Assembly: GCF_954871325.1 (NCBI RefSeq)
Contig: NC_088777.1
Span: 1,240,001-1,304,000, forward strand
Direction: 5' to 3'
Origin: Gordionus sp. m RMFG-2023
Lineage: Eukaryota > Nematomorpha > Gordioida > Chordodea > Parachordodidae
DNA: 64,000 nucleotides
Position numbers and translations under genes: made by a program. Under the pieces are notes generated by a model that saw only the letters and a program-made list of their open reading frames with translations, searched no databases and was not told the origin of the DNA. How positions within the stretch are numbered: the first letter of the stretch is position 1; each line of letters begins with the position of its first letter. Positions 45,312 to 52,671 of the stretch are shown here, piece after piece.

Positions 45312-47941
45312 GAATAAGGAAAAGAAAGAAAGGGAAAAGAAAGAAAGAAAGTTTTAATATATGTTTATTAAATTCTTTTTCAATTATAAATTATATTATA
45401 TATTTTTAAAACAAAACTATTTTTAAATAAAAAAACAAACAAGTCCTTACATTTACAAATCGGCGGCTAATTTCGTTTACTCCTTATGGCATTTTTGCAA
45501 GAGAGATTTCAACGAAGCAAAGTTAGTGATTTATTTGCCAGTTATTTATTATTATTATATCATATACCATAATTTCAATTTTTTTTTAATTCTTGCTAAT
45601 CAAGTAAGGCGGTATTTTTATTGGTAAAAAGTTCATTATCGCTTCCGCGCCATATCGTTTATACGCGGCCGGCGTTTATCGTAAATCGATATCTTACGCT
45701 AATAGCGGTAACGGAAATTTGAGGTTTTTAAAACCTCTCCCCTTTCGGTATTCGTTAAACGCTACGCTCGTTTTCTGGATTCTATGGGAACTATACTATC
45801 CGGCGAATTTTCCGATTTTTTGCAACTCCTCCTTTTTGCGTTTAAACCGGCTCGATTTTTAAAAAACCGCTAACCCCTATATTTTAGCCTAGGGGACACG
45901 ATCTCCAAGATTCCGTTTAAAAGATTGTCCAAACCTTTCTACTTCCTGTATGCGGAATCCCTAGACTTGACACGTGTATATTTTGACAAAAAAAAAATGT
46001 AGTGGGTTAACCTTTTTTTTTAAAAAATGAGCCATTTTATAAACACTTACCTACAGCTGATCGTAAATCTTAATACGTTCATATATAAAATTTTATTAAA
46101 TGGCGAAATTTTTTTTTATAAAAAAATTATAACGTGCTTCCGGCAAAATCAACTTCCGGAAATTTGCTAAATACCCTGGTTTATGAATTATGGTCCTGAA
46201 ATTTGCTTAAAAAACCCCTGGTTTATGAAACATGGTCCTGAAATTTATTGAAATCTTTTTACGACATTTCGGTAATAATATATTTTTGACGCCATTTTTT
46301 TAAAAAAAAAAAAATACGCAAATTGAACTCCAGGAAATATTTGAGGGAGGCACTGAAAATGTCCAACGCCGAAGACGTAAACAGGATGACGGCATTCTCT
46401 CTTCTTCTCCTGGGCCAAATTTTCATTCATTCACAAAATTTTCAAGTTAAGTTTCAAATTTTTTTTTGATTGACATTCATTTTCTTTTCCGAGGAAATCA
46501 TGTGTTTTCATCGATTATATATATAAGTGAGAATCAGTGTTTTCTTATTTGATTGAAACGTTCCAATATGTCTTTTCTTTAGAAATTATGTGATATTCGA
46601 CAAGGATTCTTAACGCCAATCGCGCTGAAAAAATATATTCTAGGATTTTGGGGGGGGGGGGAGTAATCTTTAAAAATTTCAAATCATTGTAAGCATCCAT
46701 TTTAATGCCTTTTGATAAGGGACCTTATTTTAACTGTACTTGTATTTCGGAATTTGACTAGGGCATGCTTCTATAAAAAATTATTTGCTAGATTTGGTTC
46801 AAAAAATGGGTATATAGACCACATTCTTAGAGAAGGAAAATTTGCTATATTTTCTTTAGATAATGGGCATATAGCCTACGTTATTTAGTCTATATTCGTT
46901 ATTTATGTCCTTCTGTTCTTTCAATTATACTCATTTTTTTTATAGATAATTTTATAAACCATTTTACATTTTTCGAATCTTCCAAAATTTTCGAATTTCT
47001 TTCATATGATTGCGAATAGGATTGCTTGACCATGCTTAATCCTGGATGTCAGCTGTCGGTTAAGATTCAAGATCCTTGCTCACAAATATGGGCATCTGTC
47101 TTATATAAACGTAAATCGTATATTATTTTCTAATTCTCATTTTTAAATAAAAATTATATAAATATAATATGACCTTTTACCTTTTCAGATATTTACTCAT
47201 TCAATTATAATTATTTAATATTGGAGAAAATCCTTATTATATTAGATTGGTTTTTTTTATGATGTGAATTTAGAAATTTTTATATAACAACTGGGAAAGT
47301 AAGCTTGTGCCAAATTATATACTAGTTATACAATGGCCATTCATTCTTTAAAAGTGATGTACGCTGTACTGTCATTTTATGGTCTTGCGCGTAGAGTATA
47401 GACGTACATTTAAAAAAAAATTAATTCTGAAAGTAATGTTCCCTCTTAGTCAAACGTTCAAAACCATAAAAAAGGGGTCTCTAAGTTGAACTCCTGATTG
47501 TAATGCGTTACAAGTTTTAAATTCACTTTTAATCGATAAATCTTCAGAGCTATTTTAGTATGTGTTAGAAATATATTCTTTTAGATCCAGTCCGATCTTA
47601 AAAAGAAAATCCTAAATCTGTCCGAATCCGAAAAAAATGGCTGCTCGAATCCGACCGACCCGACCCAGGTTGAGTTGGAATCCGGATCGATGCGTTTGCT
47701 TGGATTAGCACTCGAATAAGGGGCTAAGGGTTTTAAAAAAAAATAAAACGAGAAATTTATTCCCATTAATTTTTATATATAAATCAATAAATATATGACA
47801 GAAATGTATCAAGCTACCGGAAATGAGAGTCAATTCAAGGAATCTCTCGAGCTCACTACCAAATTGAGCGAAACATTCGCTAAGGAATATCAGGACGCGA
47901 TAACGTCCCAAGAGCACAAAAAATTGATTCAACATTTCTAG
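31319..47941 (+). CDS. MAU2: MAU2/SCC4 cohesin-loading factor subunit, 16 exons, 611 aa
   Basis: MAU2 (SCC4) binds the N-terminus of NIPBL/SCC2, and together they load cohesin on chromatin. The product is an all-helical TPR-like protein acting in the nucleus. I read 16 exons: 31319-31543, 31682-31747, 31792-31887, 32006-32125, 33824-33976, 35823-35901, 36897-36952, 38295-38385, 40633-40790, 40947-41036, 42438-42506, 42638-42849, 45444-45521, 46334-46445, 47020-47110, 47802-47941. All introns are GT-AG, all phases join, and the total of 611 residues compares with about 613 for human MAU2. Matches recalled from the human protein run in order from the first helix repeat to the C-terminus. Best are YMERALKYIDKGL (human YLEKAQKYTDKAL) and LREALKMSNAEDVNR (human LRETLKMSNAEDLNR). 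Start: ATG 31319; the upstream TTG is ignored. Introns range from 44 bp to over 2.5 kb and are full of mobile DNA. Confidence 0.93.
31682..31747 (+). CDS. MAU2: MAU2 exon 2
   Basis: 22 codons, phase 0 on both sides: TKYSSAIFLAKIYQSE (human VKFEAASLLSELYCQE). The donor is GTTGAT, weaker than consensus. The linker before it is a few residues shorter than in human. Confidence 0.8.
31792..31887 (+). CDS. MAU2: MAU2 exon 3
   Basis: 32 codons after a 44-bp intron. YHDAERLLKQCISLS matches human VDAAKPLLRKAIQIS. Donor GTAAGT. Confidence 0.88.
32006..32125 (+). CDS. MAU2: MAU2 exon 4
   Basis: 40 codons, phase 0. TYLKKKDVQKSIICLENGIE corresponds to human HTLEKDLVSACDLLGVGAE. Donor GTAATT. Confidence 0.86.
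32126..33823 (+). other. MAU2 intron 4
   Basis: 1.7 kb, AT-rich, starts GTAATT and ends ACAAG. No coding ORF or recognised repeat. Confidence 0.6.
33824..33976 (+). CDS. MAU2: MAU2 exon 5
   Basis: 51 codons, phase 0. SIKKESLTLYTLLIQILHH aligns with human PIQKESLRVFFLVLQVTHY, including the KESL core. Donor GTATGT. The open frame upstream of 33824 is intron. Confidence 0.9.
33977..35822 (+). other. MAU2 intron 5
   Basis: Contains a poly-C run, a poly-G run near 34529, a 21-bp minisatellite (34940-35034), a fragment of the M3-related repeat (about 35395-35590) and another G run near 35661. No coding ORF recognised. Confidence 0.6.
34940..35034. repeat. 21-bp minisatellite
   Basis: About 4-5 units of AGGTAGTCATCTCAATAGAT plus T. 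The same unit, inverted, forms the array at 56199-56312, and both are flanked by a TAAGCATTGG-type word. Confidence 0.7.
35823..35901 (+). CDS. MAU2: MAU2 exon 6
   Basis: 26 codons plus one base. GKSVKPYLKKLQQILQS matches human VKSVKPCLKQLQQCIQT. The acidic run SEEDDD spans the junction (human HDDE). Donor GTGAAA, phase 1. Confidence 0.88.
35966..36260. mobile_element. M1 foldback MITE in MAU2 intron 6
   Basis: ATGACGTATAATGATTACC and CCTAGACCGACGATGCGCAT on the left, CAGCTGGGGGACGCCATTTT and its inverse inside, and GTACTACTACATGTCAT at the right. An 84-codon open stretch across it is a by-product of the repeat. Confidence 0.6.
36339..36484. mobile_element. M2 hAT-type MITE in MAU2 intron 6
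   Basis: CAGAGTTGTTAAAAG to CTTTAACAACTCTG. Flanks GTAAATAT (36331-36338) and ATAAATAT (36485-36492) match at 7 of 8. 146 bp. Confidence 0.72.
36897..36952 (+). CDS. MAU2: MAU2 exon 7
   Basis: 2 bases plus 18 codons. TLDILWLPRPYIILMSYL matches human ADLFHWLPKEHMCVLVYL in length and at WLP. The acceptor CTCAG completes the split Asp codon. Donor GTAAAA. Confidence 0.85.
37266..37499. mobile_element. MITE with long inverted repeats and 3-bp TAA duplication
   Basis: Left arm CCTTGAATTCATAGTGGCGC, then GATCGCGGATTTAACAGCTG. The right arm is the inverse and ends GCGCCACTATGAATTCAAGG. Flanked by TAA (37263-37265) and TAA (37500-37502). 234 bp with an AT-rich centre and no ORF. The 3-bp TAA duplication suggests PIF/Harbinger. 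Confidence 0.7.
37617..37968. repeat. Two-copy tandem duplication, about 174 bp
   Basis: TTTGTCCAAACTCTAACACG begins the first unit near 37624 and recurs near 37798. Both units end near GCGACCAATAAAGAAAG. The copies differ at about a dozen places. Not coding. Confidence 0.75.
38010..38225. mobile_element. M1 foldback MITE remnant in MAU2 intron 7
   Basis: GATGACATATGATACTTAAC, then GACGATGCGTTC, CAGCTGGGGACAACGTCATT, and the inverse AAAATGGCGCGCCAGCTG. The outer right end is lost. Confidence 0.5.
38295..38385 (+). CDS. MAU2: MAU2 exon 8
   Basis: 30 codons plus one base. LIVVHALQVGYMERALKYID aligns with human LVTVMHSMQAGYLEKAQKYT without gaps. Donor GTATAT, phase 1. The acceptor is a long A-run ending AAAG. 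Confidence 0.92.
38386..40632 (+). other. MAU2 intron 8
   Basis: 2.2 kb. Contains an inverted M3-related fragment (38811-38960), a GC-rich composite repeat (39286-39652), a G-rich stretch near 39920, and a GTAAC/GTTAC-rich segment near 40340-40440 reminiscent of R1. No coding ORF recognised. Confidence 0.6.
39286..39652. repeat. GC-rich composite repeat with imperfect inverted ends
   Basis: Starts GACCCGCAAGG and ends GTACCTTTGCAGGTC, an imperfect inverted pair. Between them alternate A/T runs and CCGGGCCGG or CCGGGTCGG words, with a higher-order unit of about 100 bp repeated. It resembles non-autonomous hAT elements with GC-rich subterminal arrays; no clear target duplication. Confidence 0.45.
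40633..40790 (+). CDS. MAU2: MAU2 exon 9
   Basis: 2 bases plus 52 codons. YAIVSNLVTGKYSSAIKE matches human HIIMCRLVTGHKATALQE, with the LVTG core. The donor is GTTTTC, unusual, but it is the placement that keeps frame with exon 10. Confidence 0.82.
40947..41036 (+). CDS. MAU2: MAU2 exon 10
   Basis: 30 codons, phase 0, ending NYKTRLHTFL (human HAAQLHTLL). Acceptor AACAG after a pyrimidine tract. Donor GTGAGG. Confidence 0.85.
41037..42437 (+). other. MAU2 intron 10
   Basis: 1.4 kb, AT-rich with a poly-C run near 41306. No element or coding ORF recognised. Confidence 0.55.
42438..42506 (+). CDS. MAU2: MAU2 exon 11
   Basis: 23 codons, phase 0. GLYSLATKEYEKSQTHF matches human GLYCISVNCMDNAEAQF, the same length. 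Acceptor AATAG, donor GTTTAT. Confidence 0.86.
42638..42849 (+). CDS. MAU2: MAU2 exon 12
   Basis: 70 codons plus two bases. IRRILETLNPDVISEI matches human LYSLLERINPDHSFPV. A Ser/Asn-rich insert lies just before it. Splicing at GTAAAA removes the TAA that would otherwise follow. Confidence 0.87.
42893..43203. mobile_element. M1 foldback MITE in MAU2 intron 12
   Basis: ACCTAGACTTACGATGCATT and CAGCTGGGGACGCCATTTTG on the left. Inverse GCTCCAGCTGATTTGCATTC, then GTCAGTCTAGGTATTATTAT on the right. A hAT element begins nine bases beyond its right end. Confidence 0.65.
43272..43676. repeat. 30-bp minisatellite inside the hAT element
   Basis: About 13 head-to-tail units, each CCCGCCCGCCCATTAGTCAG followed by AAATCTTTTA, with few differences. 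Because 30 is divisible by three it reads on the - strand as a 10-residue peptide repeat (NGRAGKRFLT), which is why a 102-codon ORF appears there. There are no spacers, so it is not a CRISPR array. Confidence 0.9.
43850..44483 (-). pseudogene. hAT transposase remnant: BED finger and C-terminal dimerisation piece
   Basis: ATG at 44483. The N-terminal part has a BED-type zinc finger (W..F then CNDCD, and LRHQC). Next comes FVEYCARDIR, then RPFQAVQGPGF and KLDVNKIIPRATTVSRNV, the start of the hAT catalytic region. Between DIR and RPF lies a 39-bp insert (44086-44124) with GT...TTTTTTAG ends; removing it joins the two at an Arg codon, so it is almost certainly an intron. The frame runs to 43938. 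In the next frame PNATSERKFSIAGRF (about 43960-43850) is the hATC dimerisation motif. The catalytic middle, several hundred residues, is therefore deleted near 43945-43960. Confidence 0.82.
45029..45443 (+). other. End of MAU2 intron 12
   Basis: AT-rich, with a GAAA microsatellite (45248-45352). Ends in a weak AAACAAG acceptor. Confidence 0.5.
45248..45352. repeat. GAAA microsatellite
   Basis: About 25 units of GAAA with GATA and GGAA interruptions. Confidence 0.9.
45444..45521 (+). CDS. MAU2: MAU2 exon 13
   Basis: 1 base, 25 codons, 2 bases. KSAANFVYSLWHFCKRDFNE matches human LRAAAFYVRGLFSFFQGRYN. The incoming T completes Ala; the outgoing AA plus G makes Lys. Donor GTTAGT. Confidence 0.88.
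45522..46333 (+). other. MAU2 intron 13
   Basis: 0.8 kb. Contains two near-copies of the word GGTTTATGAA...TATGGTCCTGAAATTT at 46180-46245. No gene recognised. Confidence 0.5.
46334..46445 (+). CDS. MAU2: MAU2 exon 14 (most conserved)
   Basis: 1 base plus 37 codons. YLREALKMSNAEDVNRMTAF versus human FLRETLKMSNAEDLNRLTAC, then SLLLLGQIF versus SLVLLGHIF. This alone identifies the gene. Donor GTTAAG. Confidence 0.95.
46446..47019 (+). other. MAU2 intron 14
   Basis: AT-rich with a ten-G run near 46651. Nothing else recognised. Confidence 0.5.
47020..47110 (+). CDS. MAU2: MAU2 exon 15
   Basis: 30 codons plus one base. MLNPGCQLSVKIQDPCSQIW aligns with human MVVPAMQLASKIPDMSVQLW. Acceptor AATAG, donor GTAAAT, phase 1. 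Confidence 0.87.
47111..47801 (+). other. MAU2 intron 15
   Basis: AT-rich. Contains a degenerate CCGAATCCG-rich patch (47585-47700) like the GC-rich subterminal repeats elsewhere. No gene recognised. Confidence 0.45.
47802..47941 (+). CDS. MAU2: MAU2 exon 16 with stop
   Basis: 2 bases, 45 codons and TAG at 47939. ATGNESQFKESLELTTKLSE corresponds to human ACGNAMDAHEAAQMHQNFSQ, and SQEHKKLI to human LPEHNLI. It ends about ten residues earlier than human. The nearest AATAAA is at about 48299; no closer signal is seen. Confidence 0.88.
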
Positions 47942-48452
47942 ATTTTTCCAGAATTATATTTATTGGAAAATTTTTAATTCCCATCTTTCTAACTCGTATA
48001 TTTCTTTATTTTTTAAAACTCTCCCTGGTGGAACATTTTCGTTCTCTCCTACCGATTTTACCCCCCCCCCCCCCCGACTAAACATTAAGATTCATAATCA
48101 TTTATATAAATTATTTTCTTTTAAATTATTGTCCATTAATATATATATATATATTTAACTCAAACTTGTTCAAAAATCATTGTATATTTATATTTTTTAT
48201 TTATTTTAAGTGATATAAAATAATAATAATAATTAATCATGTTTTTTATAAAAACAAAAATTAATTATAACATTTTTGTAAATTTAAATTTTTATCGAAA
48301 TAAAACAAAAATATTTTTTTTTTATTTAAAGTTTGAAATGAGCCGTTTACCGTTCTCACAAACGTAACGTAAAAATCATGATATAAATTTTTTTTTATAT
48401 TTATTTTTTTTAATAAACAAAAGTGATAATATTTTTGCGACTAATTTTTTTT

Positions 48453-48631
48453 AAGTGTTGTTAAACTAACTAACCTTAGTCAACTATGTCAAACAACGTA
48501 GCCATGTTTTTATCCCAAAAAGATTAGAATCGATCTTCAAGTTGACACTCAACTTGGTGGCACAATTCAATTTTTTTAGGCTAAAAAGCCACCATTAGCG
48601 ATGGTCAAAGTTAGGTTTTTTAACAACACTA
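48453..48631. mobile_element. M3 MITE
   Basis: AAGTGTTGTTAAACTAACTA to GGTTTTTTAACAACACTA. The interior has GATCTTCAAGTTGACACTCA and CCACCATTAGCGATGGTC, as in the copy at 14.2 kb. Target duplication unclear in T-rich flanks. Confidence 0.6.
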
Positions 48632-49397
48632 CTATTTTTACGATCATTTTAATATATTTAAAAAAAAAAATTTATAAGTACCAAAGATATTCATTTTCTC
48701 ATTTCCATTCCTTTTAGTATCAATTCATTCAATACATTGATTTGTATATCGAATTAACTGGATTTGGGCTAAAATGGCTTTTTGAAAAGTTTATTTTTTT
48801 TTGTGAAAAAAAAATGTAAAAATATTTATTGTATAATAATAATATATAATATGTGTATAAATATATCTTTTTTATAAAAATATTTTTTTTTTCTTTCCAA
48901 TAAAAAAAAATTATGATGTTGTTAGATTATTTACCTTTTTTAAAAAAACAATTAATTACGGATTGGGAGAAGGCAAATCTATGTTCTGGAGTAATTAAAT
49001 ATCAATCTATCTTTCTCTAATACGATCGGTTATATCTTGTTCTAGTCGTTCTAAGGAAGCGCGGGTGTATTGATTCTTTTTGTGGCCTCTTGGATATATA
49101 ATAATTATAAGCGAATATCTAGAACAACGTTTGCTAAATGTTTAGCCTTGCTATTTGACACTATGTCTTGGTTGGTGACCTTTTTTTTAGAATTTACAGT
49201 GCGAGGGTGGGGCCCGAGAGAGTATGTATTGGGAGTATATATATATTACAACCGTTCCTGAGACGATGAAATAATCTCGATTGATCTGTTCATAACCAGG
49301 AACGAGATTTTTGAGTAAGAAAGATTGCTTCCAGAATATTGTCTACCAAAATATATTAGGTAATCCTGGAGATTTTACTCTTGTGATAGCAGAAAGG

Positions 49398-49567
49398 TAA
49401 TGTTGTTATACCATCCTTGGCCAGTTCTGAAAGATTTTAGCCAAGTTTTTTAAGTCTCTATCATTAAGTTTAGGCTAAACTTAGACGTTTAAGTCTCAAT
49501 TTTTTAGGGGATAATCTTGACCACGCCATATTGGAGTTGGTCAAAGTTAGGTGATTTAACATCACTA
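49398..49567. mobile_element. M3 MITE with 8-bp target duplication
   Basis: TAATGTTGTTATACCATCC to GGTGATTTAACATCACTA. Flanks CAGAAAGG (49390-49397) and CAGAAAGT (49568-49575) match at 7 of 8. More diverged inside than the 48.4 kb copy. Confidence 0.6.
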
Positions 49568-51439
49568 CAGAAAGTTTTGGGCATCTAAGGAAATTTCGAG
49601 GCTTGGCTTAATATTACTTTTAGCAAACCTGAACTCTTTTTTAAAAGTTTAGAATTCTAAGGCATTAAGAGAAGAGAAGAGGAAAAAAAGAAACAAAAAA
49701 TTTCTTAAAATTTAAATTTTTTTTTAAAAAAAAATATTCGTGAAAAAATCAATAAAAATCATTTTGCAATTTTCTTCATAATTTTTTCAAAATTTTCAGT
49801 TTTTACAATCTGTGTTTGTGTGAGGGTAATATTAATTTAATATGCTAATAATTTAATAGGAATACGTTTTCATATTTTTGTTTTTATACCAATTTTGTAA
49901 ATATTTGGGGGACAAAAAAACATAAAATTAAAAAAGGAAAAATAAAACTTCAATGATTAAATATAAAGAAAAGTATTTAAGAGAGACATCGATTCTATAA
50001 TCTTTGATGGAAATAGAAAAAAAATGAAAGCTTTACGAAAAAGACGAGTGTTACAAAGTCTACTTGTCAGTATTTGTTGTTGTAAAGAAAGGGATGAAAA
50101 TAAATATTTAAAAATTTTGCTTCCAAAAAAATTAAGCTTTCATATTGTAATGTCATACGAAAATTTGATGAATACTTTTAGTCGAGTTAGTTACAGTAAA
50201 ATGGAAGATTTTTCACAGTTATTTCGGGAAAAATTTTACTTTTTTTAAAAAATATATTAAAATCAATTTTTTAAATTAAATATTAAAAAAATGTCCAAAT
50301 TCTTTTTTTAAATTTAATATAAATTGGGAAAAGTATATATATGTGTGGTGTGTGTTTCAATGTGTTTTTTGCGGCAATCTGTTATTTTTACAACTTTGAA
50401 TCATATTTTTAGCACCTTTTTTTAAAATTAACATGTTTTTGGAATACCTTATCTCATGATATGTAGACAATTTTACAGCTAACCTTTGAGTCCGTTTATG
50501 ATTTATATAAAAAAAAAATATATGGATTATTTAATATAAATTATATTTAAGTTTAAAAAAAGTTCTTGGAAAAATTGTTCTGAAATTCAAGATGGCAGGT
50601 AATTCCAACATGGCGGCTTACATTTCCAGAATAATCCGATTTTTTTAAAAAAACGCGCTCAAAAAATGAGTCAAAATTGTAAAAAAATAACACTTTTGGC
50701 GCTAAAAAAAATATATACTTTTAAGAATATTTCAACCATATTATTATTTGGAAAAAATATTATTGTTGATACGATAATTTAATCTTTTTTTTTGTTTTTT
50801 TATGAAAGTTTTTGAAGATATTTAACTTTTAAAGTAATAAATACAGAAATTTTGTAAGATTTTTGGATAATTAAAAATTAATGAAAGTTTTTTTTTCCCA
50901 ATGGTTTAATTGCTGTATTTATTCATTATGTCGGTTTCAGATAGGTTATCGGTTCTAATCACGATATTTTTTTTTGGGGGGGGGGGTGGATATTGTTTTA
51001 CACCTAATATTTACAGAGATAATAAAACAACAATTGATATTTTAGTAAATTTTTTGTCATTAGCAAGCTACCGACTTTCAGTTCGACAATCGATCAAATC
51101 ACAATACTTTTTAGAACAACAAAAAATGAAGAGATTTATATTAAAAACGCCAGAAATGTGTGCCTTTACATGTTGTGCTATTATTTTTTCGATTCTAAGC
51201 CCACTGGTAAATTTAAATTTCAAAGAAACCTGTAATTTATAGGTTTACCTTACCAAATGTATTCCCAGCCTCTGTTCTCGGGCCGGGCCTGCAGGTCTCT
51301 ACTAAATATATTCTATTTTCCGATATTTTTTTTCGTTTTAATTTTTTTTTTATTATAAAAATAAATTGTATATTTTTTTCAAATAATGATTTATAATTAT
51401 TATAATCCTAATTTTTTTTTATATTAAATAAATGAGTTC

Positions 51440-51720
51440 AGTGAGTAACTAATGCGTTTATGAATGATATATAAAGTAACGTATTATGTAACTTGTTACT
51501 TTTGAAATATAACTTTAACCAATAATTAGTTACATTTCTAAAAATGTAACTTAGTAACTGTAAATAGTTATATTTCAAAAAAAACAACGCTAATATATAT
51601 ATATATACACCCAAATACAAAAAAAAAGCACTAACTAATATAATCATTTGGTCCTATAAATAATTTTTTCATATATATATGTATTTAACGCCCTCTTTTG
51701 GATATATATTTGTTAAAATT
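51440..51720. repeat. R1 dispersed repeat, distant copy
   Basis: ATATAAAGTAACGTATTATG and several GTAAC/GTTAC words, then TTAACGCCCTCTTTTGG and ATATATATTTGTTAAAATT. It shows that R1 is not confined to the receptor array. Confidence 0.6.
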
Positions 51721-51779
51721 TAAATATATTCTTTTTATCTAAATAAAGGGGGGGGGGGCTAAAGAAGTAAATATATTAT

Positions 51780-52010
51780 TTTATCTCTATCTCTATTATC
51801 ATAATTATTTTCTAAAATTATTATCAGGTCTAAAATAATTATTATTGTCATTTCCATTTCTATCGTTAAAGTTTTTATCTTTATCAGACTTTTTATCGTT
51901 ATTCATATAACTTATATTTATCAACATCTGATTTATCATTGATACTGTCTAACTTAATTCCTAGCTCTACCATTTCGTTTAAGTTTAAGTTAATGTTTTT
52001 ACAAAATTTA
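51780..52010 (-). mobile_element. gag-like fragment of an LTR element (fossil)
   Basis: On the - strand this encodes an Asn/Asp-rich low-complexity peptide like the gag tail of the neighbouring gypsy-type element, in the same orientation but beyond its integrase end. It is probably part of a second, largely lost copy. Broken. Confidence 0.35.
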
Positions 52011-52671
52011 TATAAATTTTTCTTTTACCCTGAATTCATAACCAAGAGCGATTGCGATTGGGATGCAACGATTTTCATTATAGTGCAGTGCAAAACGTTA
52101 TTAATTCAAAATGGTATCCACCCTCAAATTATTATTTTTTACAGAATGATCCTGAAGAGGAGAAGATTAAACCATCTTAATATTAATAAAACAAAAGAGG
52201 GCGAATTTTATGTCCTCTTTCCTTAACTATTAAAAAAAATGAGCCTAAATTTATCAACTATATGAGAATGTGCTAAAGTAATTTTATTCTATTTTGTCTA
52301 TAATTCATTTTAATTTAGGAAACCTTTTATTAAATACTCAAACATGTAAAACCTTTATTACATACCAAATGTACCAACTTTATAAAACATCCTATAAGTG
52401 TTGAAGAAAAGCTTATGGTTTGTTTAAGGTAAAAATAAAGCAATTTATTATTTAAATATATTTTTTATTTAGGTATTTAGCAACATAAGGTTCATATAGT
52501 ATTAAATCAACACTGCTATTCTGATTCATTCCATGATTATGCTTATATTAATATAAAATCCTATATTATAGATTTTTATAAATTTAATCATATCTTATTT
52601 TGTATGTTATATAAATACCTTGTTTTGTATTTTATATATTGCCATAATTGTTGCAAAATTTTTCAAAATCG

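Larger units (their letters stand above)
47942..51439. other. Intergenic 3' of MAU2
   Basis: AT-rich. Contains two M3 MITEs (48453-48631, 49398-49567), poly-C and poly-G runs, and a GC-rich end resembling the 39.3 kb repeat (CGGGCCGGGCCTGCAGGTCT near 51280). Open stretches at 50024-50248 and 50910-51242 show no recognisable domain. Confidence 0.5.

Noticed and set aside
50910-51242. 110-codon ORF
   Set aside because: Spans a poly-G run, no domain, surrounded by repeats.
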